Shown here piece after piece: positions 11,766 through 24,600 of a stretch of 64,000 nt of DNA. Position 1 is the first letter of the stretch; every line of letters begins with the position of its first letter. Below the pieces are notes generated by a model. That model had not been told where the DNA came from. It ran no database searches and saw only the letters and a program-made list of their open reading frames with translations. The position numbers were made by a program, and so were the translations under genes. This DNA comes from Centropus unirufus (Eukaryota; Chordata; Aves; Cuculiformes; Centropidae). Location: contig VYZI01000041.1 of assembly GCA_013397695.1 (NCBI GenBank), positions 954,671-1,018,670 on the forward strand, in the 5' to 3' direction.

Positions 11766-12750
11766 ACTGGCCACCGAGTAGCACAAGGCCTCTTCCCTGC
11801 TGTGCACCCTGAACAAAATTCCAATATGTTTTCTCTGGCAACAGATCTGTCAGTTTAGTGTAGAGCAATGTTTTCAGATGGACTCTAGTTTAATATTTGG
11901 TATCACAGTGCTGGTCAGCTTTCTTCCATATTTATTTTTTTTCCTCTCAAGACGTATCCCTTGGCTTCTCAGAAGAATATCCAACTCAGCTTTAATTGAA
12001 ATTTCCATTGTTCATTCTGGCATATTTAAAATAGAGGTATGTTACACAAGACACACAAAGAAAACCAAAAGGCATTCAATGCTAATGAATGCAAGATCAT
12101 GGCTGTCCCTAAACTTACTGCTTTTTGGAATCACACTGAGTGCTTTTAGCCAGTCTTGGCTTCGGTGCATTTCTGCTGGTTAGTTTTAGTATTTTTCTTC
12201 TTGTGAGATGCTTTATTTTGTGATGTCTGATTCAGCGATGCAGCTCTTTCTCCACGGCGTTATTTATGAATATGAATATATGCAGTACATTGGTTTGGCT
12301 GTTTCTCATTCACACACTGACATGTAGGTTTTACTGTAAAGAGCTTTTGGTTATCTTATCAGCTGCTGACTTCCTTACGCTCCAAAGAGGATTCCCCCAC
12401 TCCTTTGTTTTCATGTCATGTATGTTCCCTCTGTATCACAACCTAAAATCATTAAGCTAACTTAATGCTTTGTACTCAGAAATATTGTGGTAGTCTTAGC
12501 ATTAATTAGCTGGTCTTTGTGAACAAAATGCATTGTACCAGATTTTTTTGCTTCAGAGCTGGACTATCTGTTGGTGACTCCACTTATTGACAGTGCACTT
12601 CTGGTCATTGTAACTGGCTGGGCTGATCTTGACTTTAGATTCCATGCTGTGGGGAACAGACAGCGATGAATGTATTTCTAGCAGTTTCCCATGAATGAAT
12701 CTAAACTTGAGCTGTACTGGTTCTGAAAATGAAAGTTATTTATTTTAAGA

Positions 12751-12756
12751 AATAAA
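12751..12756 (+). terminator. GLS polyadenylation signal candidate 1
   Basis: AATAAA on the plus strand, the first canonical signal I found after the GLS stop. A second copy follows 34 nt later. Confidence 0.5.
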
Positions 12757-12784
12757 ATCCAGACAGTGTCGCTTTTTACAGCAT

Positions 12785-12790
12785 AATAAA
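12785..12790 (+). terminator. GLS polyadenylation signal candidate 2
   Basis: AATAAA on the plus strand, followed by a (GAT)n(GGT)n run and GT-rich sequence that could serve as the downstream element. Confidence 0.5.
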
Positions 12791-12802
12791 TGGAAATACC
12801 AA

Positions 12803-12824
12803 GATGATGATGGTGGTGGTGGTG
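12803..12824. repeat. (GAT)n(GGT)n microsatellite
   Basis: Short trinucleotide run gatgatgatggtggtggtggtg immediately downstream of the second GLS AATAAA candidate. Confidence 0.8.
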
Positions 12825-13582
12825 CATTTTATGGGTTATCTGTATGACTGCTGTCAAAATAAGCCTTCGGTCACGGGGAAGGCTGTGCAGGAAAACCTGC
12901 TGTGGCCATTTCTATTGTGCAAAGCTTGGGGGAAATCAGAATGGGTTTATCTGATCTAGCTTTGTGTTTTTCTGTTTTTTTTCTTCAACCTGCTCTTGCA
13001 GAGCTGAGTCTTCTCATTGGTTGCATTTGGTTAATGCTAGGATTCTTAAAAGGATTGGCCATGTGCCCTCCAACTGCTCCAGCTTTCTCTTGCCTACTCT
13101 CACTGCTGCTATTCCTCATCTCGCCAACAGTTTCTTTCCTTTTATTATTCTTCTGCCTATAGTTAATGTAAGAGCCTAACAAGTGTGAGACAAGGAATTG
13201 TGTCACTTTGCAGCTCCAGAGAAAAATTATGCTTGCTAGCATGCCAAGTTTAGCTATGGATCCATTATCCTACTGAACAACTGAAATTAGAAACTCAAGT
13301 TGAATTTAAGTTCAAGTTTGCTGGGGGAAGGAAAAAAGTCAGTGATGTGATACAAGCTGTGATTAAAAAAAATTATTCTAACACCCACCTCCTATAGGCA
13401 TGCTGTGATGCAGCCTGACCTGCAGCTGCACAGTGAATTAAAAGCATCTCTGTTATTGCTTCTGACTTCAGAGCTGCAAGCAAGTTTAAAATGAGATGAA
13501 CATTGAACTTTTGGCAGACACATCATCTTTGTAACTGATGTAGCCAGAACATGAGAGAGCAAAAGCGTCACTGACAGTTCCA
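12825..13582. other. Spacer between convergent GLS and STAT1 3' ends
   Basis: No exon, RNA gene or repeat is recognised here. It lies between the plus-strand GLS signals and the more distal minus-strand STAT1 AATAAA candidate, so the two genes end within about 1 kb of each other. Confidence 0.4.
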
Positions 13583-13588
13583 TTTATT
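13583..13588 (-). terminator. STAT1 polyadenylation signal candidate, distal
   Basis: TTTATT on the plus strand reads AATAAA on the minus strand, downstream of the STAT1 coding end. Confidence 0.35.
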
Positions 13589-13788
13589 AAAAATGGCAGA
13601 ATATTCCATTGGAGAAAAAACCATTGCTTTTAGAACTATTTGGCATGTAAAGACAAAGCCATGATTGAGGCCATTGCTTTAAAGCTCACAATCAAATGTC
13701 ACCCTGGATGAGAAAACTGAAATATAAAAGTAATGAAAACATAGGGGACGCGAGCACATGTAGCTCAAGAAACATCTATCTGATTTTT

Positions 13789-13794
13789 TTTATT
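13789..13794 (-). terminator. STAT1 polyadenylation signal candidate, proximal
   Basis: AATAAA on the minus strand, the first I found after the tentative STAT1-alpha stop. It would give a 3' UTR of about 1.85 kb. Confidence 0.4.
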
Positions 13795-15636
13795 GCAATA
13801 TAGATACACATTCGTACTTTTACCTTATAAGCTTTATGGCACTCATTGTGACAGTTGGTAGCACTGCTAGCCTCAGGAACCCAGGGTACCAAAACTAAGT
13901 CAGTTCAGCAATGCTTTCATTTAAATGCGTATGTTACATGCTGTAGTCACTTTAACTTGTTTTTTTCCTCTGGCTTTTGCAGAGGGCACATTAGTCTCCC
14001 TGGCCACGAAACACTAGAATGAGCCTTATTTTCTAAGCAGCAATGCTAAGTAGTAGAGAAGCAGCTCTGCCGTCCCTGGGGGTCACCCTGGCCACTGCTG
14101 CCCTCTCAGGCCCTGGCAGGGGGGAGCAGTGGATTGAGCAGCTGCAGCAGCCCCTGTGTCTGGGTTGAGGTTGGAGGGGCCCTAGAGCTGGGCGTCCTGT
14201 ACCTGAACGGGTGGGATCCAGCAGCAGTGCCTGCAGCCCCTCTGCTCGGCCGGGTTCGAGCTGCCTGGCCTGACACGTGCCCTTAGGCCAAAAGAGCAGC
14301 TGCTGAGGACAACTCTGCCTCAGAACTGGGACTTGTTAATTATCCTCAAGCATGCTGAGAAACAAATCTGTTCCTCCTCTGGTGGAAGCACAGCTTCATC
14401 CTCTTAAGTATGGAAGACCGAACACCCTGCAACCATTACTCAGTATAAATTTAACTTCATCACTTTCCTGTGCCTTATCCCTAATTGCAAATCCAATTCA
14501 TTATCAAAGCTTGTAACATCTCCTAGCTAATCAAATCAGCGGTGAAATACATGCCTTCCTTTGTAGTGTGTGAGAAAATTAAGTTCCAAGTTTTACCCAA
14601 ACTGGGCATGGATTATTGGAGAAGATAGGAGTGACCAGATCCTTACCTTGGTAGGTTAAGCACAGTGAATAAAAGACATACTCCAACACCATTTTTACTC
14701 TTTAAGAGCCTGTTCTTGTTTTGTCTGATAGCGCTGCCAGGCAGCACGACTGCAGCCTGTAGAGGCTTTAGTCTGGATTCATACACGTTGAGCTGCAAGC
14801 TCAGCAGGTACCAATGGAATTCTAACCTCATGTCCCAAGTGTTCTTTATGAGAAAGATTGTGCTAAACATACTACCCGACAAGACTTGGCCTTGAGAACA
14901 AAGCAAAACTGAAGTGCGGACGACACTTTTTGGCTTACATTCTCAGTATGCCATGCCCTTAGAGCAGATGAAACCAGGACAAACTTCATCACGCAGATTC
15001 ACCGTGTTCCTCTTCTCCTTTCTGTGACGCAGATGGACACGTAAAGCTGTGAAAGTCCTTCAGCAGTAGTTATGCAGAAGATGAACGCATCCTGCACCAA
15101 ACCTCTGCAAAAGAACTAGCTTTCCTTTGAAGCTTTTTGTGTACAGTCAACTGTTTTAAATGGTAAATTTAACCAATTCCCTTAAATGAAAAATGCATGT
15201 TTCTCCCATCATTCTTGCTGGGGGCCTCTCATTCCTCTCATTCTCCACTCTGGGATCTTGCTAAGGGGAAATTCTTCAACAAAGAGCTAAACAAAACCAC
15301 TGCATGCAAGGGGGCTGCTCACACTGCTGTTTGTACTCCCCCCTAGTTAAAAATTGCTACTGGACCTCCAGGTTGAGAAACTGGTGTGCTGTGAAACATC
15401 TAGGACTTTCCCAAAGAACTGATGTGAAGCAAGTCACCAAGTCACTGACTGCAGAGCAGGATGCGAAAGCTAATCAGCTGTGTTAATGATGCAGCAGAAA
15501 ACTCAGCGTTTAAGTGGAATATGCTGAACACATCTGCAACAAGAAAGTACATGTCAGTTAATTACAGTAAAGCTCTAATATTCCAGTCTTTGCCAGCCAC
15601 AGAGCACAATTGGGTCCTCCCCAAATAGCACTGGAC
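13789..15636 (-). other. STAT1: Presumed STAT1-alpha 3' UTR
   Basis: Minus-strand sequence between the tentative terminal exon and the first minus-strand AATAAA. A GC-rich patch at about 14.04-14.30 kb stands out, but no gene is recognised in it. Extent depends on the uncertain last exon. Confidence 0.35.
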
Positions 15637-15654
15637 TCACATCTCAGGATCAAG
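15637..15654 (-). CDS. STAT1: STAT1 tentative terminal coding exon (alpha C-terminus)
   Basis: After exon 22 ends in phase 0, the best downstream acceptor I found is a long pyrimidine tract ending in caaagcag. It opens a frame LDPEM followed by TGA. The human tail is also only a few residues (NTV) and the paralogue STAT4 ends in a similar mini-exon. The residues themselves are not conserved, so another downstream acceptor could be the real one. Confidence 0.3.
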   Translation of the reverse strand, partial: LDPEM

Positions 15655-18600
15655 CTGCTTTGAGAAAGGGAAAAAAAAAAGCACCAGGCTTAGATTTGGA
15701 TTTTTTTTCTGCAGGCCATCTGGACAGGAGGGCACTGCTCTGTAACAGGCAGCACCTCGTGGGCAGCAGCAGGGCAATGCTTCCAAGCTGCATACTTGCT
15801 CCAGCTTCCCTCCCTACCTCAGACCCCACTGGAAGGACTACAGCATCGCTCCTTCCTCCCATCCCACCTTGTCTCCCTCTGCAAGATGCAGACTGGAAGC
15901 TTTGCTCACCTTCACCCCCCATTCCCACACACAAGTGGGAAGAACAAGTTAGTAATCCGAGTCCAGCTCCAGATTCCCAGCTGTTCTGAAGCTCAGGCGG
16001 GTGTTAGGTGCCTGATGTCTGTCTGGAGGGGGAAACGCTGCTTGTTTGGCAAACTGCAGCTGACCCCTCTCACACAAGGCTGGTTTGTAATACCCACCAC
16101 AGTATCAATCTCTGCCGGATCCACCATCCGAGACACCTCATCGAACTCTTCTGGAGACATGGGGAGCAGATTCTCTGGAGACTGGAGCCTGGAAGGATGG
16201 CTAATAGAAGGAGAAGAGCAGGGACAAACCTTCACTAAAGAAGTGAAACACAGCTGGGCTACCACATCTGGCTCTGAGTCCAGAAGGGTCCCTAAAGAGG
16301 TCTCTTGTGAAGACCAGCCTGTGAGGAGTACGCCATGTTTTGCAAAACAAGCATGGCTTTAAATGAAAACTGATCAGCATGTGGATCACTGGGTAATCCA
16401 ACAAGTGACTAAGAACTTGCTTTTCAAGAAATTATTTGCCACTACAACGACCTGCAAAGTTCTATGGTTTTTTAACCTAAAAATGGTGTTTCAAAAACAG
16501 ACCTGTGGTATGATTGGATCCTCAAAGAGAAGATTTGCCAAGGGCACCTACACCTTACATATTGTAAAGACGTGAACTACAGTTAAAAAGTTATCAGTTC
16601 CTAGAAACCCAGCGCTCTGTGGAAACTTACACTTCAGATACAGAGATCAACTCCGTCTTGATGTAGCCGTTTCCTTTGGGACCATCCAGATCCATAGGCT
16701 CTGGTGCTTCAAGGAGAAAAAAAAACTTGGGTTTTTTTTAGCAAGTTTACTTCACATTGCCAACTTTATTGTACCAAAAATAAAACCTGTGACCCAGATA
16801 ACGTACAAGTGTCTCTCTCATGCATTTCACAGCACACTGTTTAATTTATTCCTGGTTTTTTTTTGACAAGTTTTCCTTTTTGCTTTTCCCATATAGAAAA
16901 TGGGGAACAAAGCCCTCCCCTAAAGTTTGAGGTAGCTGTATCAAGACACCCTGCCTGGCCCACACGGCCAGGATCAGTCCCGTGTAACAGCCAAAGGAAT
17001 CGTGGTCCAGTTGTTAGTAGGAACCTACATCTCCAAGATATCTCATAGGCTCCCACAAAAGCTGAATTAGCGGCCCAGCCACAATTCAGTTTTTGACCTG
17101 ATCTGATCTCACGTTGTGTCTCATTTAAAAACAGACTTTTTCCTGACCTACTAAAGCTTGGGTGCCTGTTCTCCCCTTGCAGCTGAGCAGCGCTCAAGCA
17201 TGGGTTAGGCTGCCAAGGCATTCAGTCCAACTGCTGCCCTTTCTTTCCACGCCCCAGAAATCATTCAGTGCCCCAGTACCTGAAGCATGAACATCACACT
17301 TAGACTGCAATAACAACATACAACACTCACCCTCCTTAGGCCTGGAGTAGTATTTGCCAAAGGCATTGTCTTTGGGTATATTGGGGTACAGAAACCTCAG
17401 TGGATTTTCAGGAATGTTTTCAGCTGCCATCACTTTGTAGTTGCGAATGATATCAGGGAAAGTAACAGCAGAGAGTTCCTTCTTGGTGTATGGTTCTACC
17501 GAGTGGAACTGGGGCTCTGCAGACAGGAGAAACAGCAACTCTTAAAGGTTGTTTCAAAGCTTTTCCTAAAACTGCGCAGAAAAACTGCAGCCACTTCCAC
17601 AAATTCAGAGGCCACGTGAACAAGAATTCCCTGGATGACACCTACTGTGCTGCAGGTAAATATTTAAGGACTGTCAAAGGGAAAGGGCAATAGTTTTGGG
17701 GGGTAGGAAGGCATATGGGGGGACAGCATACAGCAACAGCTTTTGCAGGTACCTGTCTGTGGAAACAAACCATGGTATTTTGTTGACTAAAGTTGTGTTA
17801 CCTTTTCAACTTTCTTCCAAATGATGTCTTTCAAACTCTATTGCCTATTCAGAAATTTTATCCCAATGCACCCTTTGGAGCTGTTATGAACCATAAAGAG
17901 ACAGATGGAGCCACCCTAAAAGCTCCAAATGCTACCACCTTTCACTCAGTTTTGGATATCTCCACTATGAGGGTGGCAGAGGGAAAGGATCAATTCAGGT
18001 ACATTCAGCAGTTTCTCTTCCAGCTGTTGTGGGTCTTGGGCTTGTCCAAGTGAAGCAGAGACAGCTGCAGCGTGCTGGCAGGTGGGGTAGATTTAAGTGG
18101 TATGATAGGCGGAAGAGTCCTGTTTGGATTTAGGGGGGATTATAGATTTTTGTGGCTTTTATGTCTCTGGGCTTCCATAAAGGGGGGTGGGAGAAGTAGG
18201 TCAGCAAACTGCAAAACTAAGCTTTTCATTAGCCTTTCTGGAACAAGGAGGAAGGAAAACTACTGGGAAGTAAGTGAACATGTGGTTCAATTGGGGAGAA
18301 TGTGAGAGCGAAGGAACAAACGTATTGGACTAGAAGTCAAAGGAAGCTGATAAAGGAGTGTTGCACACGAGGGGAAGTGGAAAAGAACAATAGCACAGAG
18401 GGTTGAGTGTGGCTGTAGCAAATCTTTCCCGGGAAACAAATCTCGGATGGTGAAGGTGATAAGAGTTTGGAGGGAGATGCAGGTGTGTATGTACTGTGTC
18501 TTGCTAAGGAGGCGGTTTGTTGCCCTCAGCAAACTTCCAGGCCAGAACCAGTACCTGGGAAGTGTTATTAATCTCAGCTGAAACCTTGTGTGGCTTATGA

Positions 18601-21600
18601 ATTACACCAAGTAAGGCATGTGCCCCGTTGCTTGAATGGGTGGGGACTGCGAGGGTGGTGTTCTGTACTGTGTTGGTTTGCAGTGTGAAAGAGCATGAAG
18701 ACTTCTTGTTCTGATATAAGCTCAGATTTTGAAGACAAAGATGTTCTCTGTTACTGACTTACCATTTTGAGAGCCTTCTACCCAAGTGAATGTGATAGCT
18801 CCCTCTCTGCTGCTTTCACTGAATCTTAGTAAAAACGTTCCTGGACTCTGGTCCTTTAATAAAGCACGTTCTTTCTCTTTACTGATGAAACCCATAATGC
18901 AGCTGGAATGTTGAAAAGAAAAAACAGAGTTTATGCCTCAAGGTAATATCCAAGTTGTGCAGGGCTAGCTAGGAAACCTAAAAGCCTAAAGTACTTGTAA
19001 AAGCCTCACGGAAAGCTCTGTCCTGTGATGAGATAGCAGCAGGACTGACTGGCTGGTGCTGCCCTGTGGAGGCATTGAATTGCCATAGATTCCCTCAAGT
19101 CTCTTCCTTGTGCCTGGCAGGTTATACAATCGCTTCTCTGAGCTTGGAATAAAAGAAATTGCCTTTTGCTGACTAAACTGGGCTGGGGAAGCAGAAATAA
19201 AGTTCTATGTGTGCAATATGGCTAGATCCTCACCAGCAGTTTTAACTCCACTTGTAGCCTCTCACTGCAAGAAGGACAGTGAGGACCTGGAACGTGTCCA
19301 GAGAAGGGCAACAAAGCTGGTGAAGGGGCTGGAGGACATGAGGAGCAGCTGAGGGAGCTGGGGTTGTTTAGTCTGGAGACAGGGAGGCTGAGGGGAGACC
19401 TTATCACTGCTTACAACTGCCTGAAAGGAGGGTGTAGCGAGGTGGGTGCTGGTCTTTTTGCCCAAGTGACAGGTGATAAAATGAGGGCGAATGGCCTCAG
19501 GCTGAGCCAGGGCAGGTTCAGGCTGGACATTAGGAAAAATTCTTCACCAAAAGGTTTATCAGGCACTGGAAGGAGCTGCCCAGGGAGGTGGTGGAATCAC
19601 CATCTCTGGCGATATTGAAAAGACGGGTAGATGAAGTGCTTAGGGATATGGTTTAGTGGCAAACAGGTACATTCGGACTCAATGATCTCAGAGGTGTTTT
19701 CCAACCTAGTGATTCTATGATTCTCATTCCTCAAAATACTCCATTAATACTGAAGTTTGAATACTACTCAAAAAGCACTACTACTCCTGTCCTTTCATGC
19801 ATTAAGCTAGGGAAAGTGCTTTTTACACAAAAACTACTAAATCATGGTTTTCTTTAGAAATTTCAGGTGCTGTAAGCTGTTTGCTTTTAAGGGTTTGGGG
19901 TTTTGGGGTTTTTTTTTTTTAAATGGCATGCTTTAGGTAACACATCTGTTCAGTAGTAAATGTACTGTGTATACTGATAGTCTTAACTCTTCTCACCCCT
20001 CAGCTATAAAGGCGTTTTTGAGCCTGTAATTCTAATTCTCTTGAATACAAGGGGAGTTTCTATCCTAATAAGTACTGTAGATTTTTCTCTTTGCCACTCA
20101 AGTATTTGGAGTTTGCAAGAGTTTTCCCTTCAGTTTCTTTTCAGCCTTTATGGAAAACAGATCTGTGACTCCTCCACAAAGCCAGTTAAGAGAGGAAAAC
20201 CTGATAGTGCTAAATTCCTGGTTTTGATTACATTCAGGATCTAACTTGCACCTCTTTTTTTCTGTTAAACCCTAAATAGGGGATTGATCTCATAACTGAG
20301 AGCAGTGAGTAATGCTATTCAAGACTGCATGCTATTAAAGCCACATGCAAAACCAGTCCTGTAGGCACACAGCCATGCTGTGGCAGAACATCAACTGGGA
20401 GAGGACTGCAACTCTGCCTTAGCGATGGTGGCAACAGTTCCCACTGTGCTGGGCTCCACTTAGCTAAGGATCACTTGGGCTTTAGGCAGTGAAACAAGTC
20501 TTTCGCAATCAAGGGCTTTGACAGAACTCATTGGAGCTGGAGGATAATAATTTGAAGCCTGCTGGTGAAACAAAGCAAGAAAGAACAATCTCGCTGTTGT
20601 AGATGCTACAGACTTGTGGGATACTAGGATGATCCAGGGTGAATGCGTTATTGACAGGGTTTCATAATGAGGCTAAACCAAAAGGCAGGGTTGTGACCTT
20701 GGCTGAACCTCTTTCTTGCAGAAATTCCTTCTGAAATTGGCAATATCAGAATTAAAAGTTTACTAAACTAGTATTGAAGGGAAAGTGGAACTCCTTTTCC
20801 ATCTGGAATTAATAGTCTATTCAAATTGGTAAAGACTGCTTCTGGGCTTCTATGGCAGATAGAGTAGTTGGGAAACTGGCTGCTGCCACCTGGAGGAGGT
20901 TCACCAATAATGTTTGCTCATGGGGAGGATTTTTGTTGGTGCATTTGTTTTTTTTTTAATGACGCATGATCATTTGGTGACTTATGCTTTGCACTTTAGT
21001 CTTCCCTGTCAAACACAAACGAAGATCTGTTCTAGAGTGTGGAAAGAACCTAATTATAGTGGGAGCAGAGGCAAAAAAAAATAAAAATAAATCAAACATT
21101 CAAAGACCTGCTCTGTGACTTAAATGGGACAGCTTGGTCATCTGAAGTTTTTGCTTAACAGCAGTTCCCTCAGAGGCTTCCTCACTACTAGAATTTATTT
21201 CCCTCAGATTTTCTGCTTGCAAATTCCACCTTATTGGATCCAAAGTATCTGCACAACCAACCTCACAACCCGACAAAATAGAGGATACCCTAAATAAAAC
21301 TTCATTCAGGTCTTACCCATCGTTCCAGAGACACAGGAGGTGTTTCTTAATAAGCTCCAGGATTCCCTCAATCCACAGCCAAAAGGGGAAATTTTTATCA
21401 TTTATGTTTTCCTGAAATTCAGAATATGGAAAGGCATGAGAGGGAGTGGGGAGAACAGGGAGAAAGAAACATGAGCTTTATCAAGCAGAGGAATAAAGCT
21501 CTGCATCCTGCCAGCGTCTACTTCTTGCATTTTCTCCCCTCTATATCCTTTCCTACCATCCCCATATTCTCTTATTATTTCTCTTTTCTTTCTGTTTCTC

Positions 21601-24600
21601 TAGTCCAGAAGGACAGAAACTACAAGGAATGAAGTATTTAGTTAAGATTAGGGCAAGAAACTGTGTGAGAGAAATGCCTTTCTGAGCCTACAGCACCCAC
21701 AAATGCGATCTATCACCTCTCATGCTACAACACTCATCTAAGAGAGAAAAGGCTCTGGTTCCTGCCTGGACACAGTCCTTATTGCAGCTCTTAGACATCC
21801 AAACCATCCCCTGGGGCCTTCAACCAGGTTGGTTAGCAGAACAGCTTGTTTTCTGTTCAGATTCTCATTTCAGTTCCTCATGAGATCTGTATTAATAAAC
21901 TCAAGTGCTTGAAGGTAATCAGAGCTTTGCTCTTCCCCTGGACTTTGTTCCTGTCTGCTGTCATCTCCTGCTTATCTATACCAGTTTAGGGTCTAAAGAC
22001 AAAGAATGTGTGAAGAGTTCTCTTGTCTTGCTGCAGCCAGGGTTATGAAATCTCATGCTGTGGCCTTCTACCATTGGTGCTGGTCCTCCTGGCTGCCTTA
22101 TGCTAATGCACACCCTAATCCTGTTGCCCCTGGTCTGGGAAATGTCCTTACCTATGAGAGAGAATTGCTCATCTTGCTGTTTTTTTTTTGACACTTTCGG
22201 TAAGAGTTAAAGTGGGAAACCATGCTATTAATAGCATTTGTGTTAATAATGAATGTGCTGTGTTTAAAAGATTCATTTCTTTCTATACCATTCACATGGC
22301 TCAAAAGCAATGTCAAAATAAATCTACTCCTTGCTATTCCAAGTGCTTTTTCCTCCTGCTGCTGCTACTTGAACTTACCTCCAAAACCTCCCACAACTAT
22401 GTATTCTCTAGAATTAAGGTACAATAGCAAAAAAGAAAGCACTCTAGAGCAGCAAAAAAGACGCCAACCAACCACAACACAGCCAACCCGCCAACCCCTC
22501 AGCATCAAACCACCTCAAGACAAAGCTCCCTGCTCTGTCAGAATTTTGAAACTGCTTTCACACCTTGCAGAATCTTGTCCAAGGAATCAGGCCATCGTGA
22601 GATCCTCCACTCGTTGGCCCTGAACAGAATAAATTGACTTCAGTCATGTTCCACAAGTCACTTGGTAAGGCTGAAAGTACTTAAAGCACCAAGTTCTGAG
22701 GGCTTATTTAGAACTCTGAGCTGCTGGATTAAGAAAGAAGGAATGCAAGGCAAGAGTATTTTCATAGCTAGTGCAGGGAAGGCTTGCAGAGAAGTTCACT
22801 GCATGAGAATGACCAAATATATTTAAACAGACATTGTGCAATGGGAACAAAGTAATTCTGACAGTTTCTGCGCTGCACTACACCTAACACTTGTTAGTTG
22901 CAAGGTGCTCCCAGGAAGCAGACTGAAATCGTGCAAAACAAGACAACTGCAACCCATAAGCTTTCCTGATGGAGCCCAACATCTTTCTGAGATTAGGAAC
23001 TTTCCTGTCTCCTTTCTTGTGACCTGTAGGCTTTAGCTCCAGAAACTCTTGACCCCTGGGTCTGTTCCAACCAAAGACTTATCCCATCCCTGTTGAAATA
23101 ATTTCTCCCCTGTGTGTTTTTTATGTCAGCAGTGCTTCATAACCACATTAAGAACACAAAGAAAATCCTACACTGTGCCTACAGTAGCTAGAGCCTTGCA
23201 GATCCTGAGAGTATTTGGAGCCAAATTCCTTCTCTTATTGGTCATGCTATGGGGTTCAATAAAGTCAGCAGTCTGCTGGTTTTCCCTCCCATCTCTCTAA
23301 AAATATATTGGTTTAGGGAACTTGTTTGTGATACTTGAAAATAAGATTCTGTCAACTTTCACATCACAAAAGCAGCAGGTGAGTTGTATCCTAGCATCCC
23401 GTTAAGATTCTGAGTTCCCTTGAACTAAGGGATCCTGAATATAGTGTTCAGTTACCTTGAATTTTATCTGTAGCAATACTTCTAGCTCTAGAGATAAGAT
23501 TTAAATAGCATTCCTGCTGTTACTCAGAGCCTGACAAAGAAATTCTGATCTTCCAAAATGCACGCTGACCATATAAATATGTCAATAGTCACTTTGTCTT
23601 CACAATGGCTAATTCGGCTACTGAAAATTACTCTCCTTGCAGAATTCTAACGGGTAATATATTAAATCAGTAAGCTTTTTGTTGTATCTTATGTCTCGGG
23701 GAAATCAGAGGAAAGGAATTAGAGCTCAGAATGCTGTACTTGTCACCCAGACCCACTAAAGTCAAATCCCTTCAAACAAAAATACTTCCTAAAACTAAAG
23801 GTTAGTAGAATATACTGAATCAATGCTATTCTATCAATTAATCTACTAGGCAAACTTTTTTTTTTTTTTTTAAGTGCCCTGCCTAGGGCACTTAAGTCCT
23901 GACAAGGAGTTTGGAAAACAAAATTCATGGCTAACTAGGTTTTTATTAAGGACTTCTGTCTAGGATATGTTCAATTCAGTGCCCTTTAATAGCTTCAAAG
24001 TGTTTGCACTTTGATATTACAACTGTGTTTATGCAGCTAGAGTAAACCTCCCCTGTACTTGAGGGCATGCATGAAGTTAAAATCAATGGAGATGGATTTA
24101 AAAACAGACCCCAAAACAGTACAAAAAAAGTGCCAAGAAATAGCTACCTCAAAGGCTGACTAAATGTATGCCTTACTTCAGCAGCTCTTCAAAAGGCAGA
24201 AGCAGCCCCATTCTGCACTGCTCTCATGCACAGAACTCCTAAATTAGAACTGCTGATTTTTTCATGACCTGCCCTTCTTTTGCAAGCTCTACCATACTGA
24301 AAACTGGAGAACATTCCATTGCTCTGAAGCATTACTGCATGAGGCAAAGATATGTGAAAGGAAGTGAGAACTTAAAATAGATGCAGAAAAGATGTAGAAT
24401 GAGCTTTGATCCAAATGGGGCACCTGCTTGTTCAGTAGAACCAAAAGGTTTAAAGCGATGGAAGCAGACCATACCAAGAAGCTTCTCTCCCAGCATGCTC
24501 AGTTGATCTGCATTAAGTCCTCTCTTTGTTACAGAAGAAAACTGCCAACTCAGAACTTCCGAAAGTTTAGACCACTTTGCATAAGGCGGGTTCAAAAAGA

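Larger units (their letters stand above)
9598..12810 (+). other. GLS: GLS 3' untranslated region (extent inferred)
   Basis: From the KGA stop to just past the first canonical AATAAA signals on the plus strand that I could find (12751-12756 and 12785-12790), giving a UTR of about 3.2 kb. No plausible coding exon other than a short exon-like stretch at 9962-10005 is seen. It contains a miR-23 seed match, a MIR-like SINE and a long hairpin. The end is inferred from polyadenylation signals alone. Confidence 0.55.

Noticed and set aside
14040..14300. GC-rich block with a GGTTCGAGCTGCC motif resembling a tRNA B box
   Set aside because: No matching A box at the proper distance and no cloverleaf arms; it is probably a chance match in the presumed STAT1 3' UTR.
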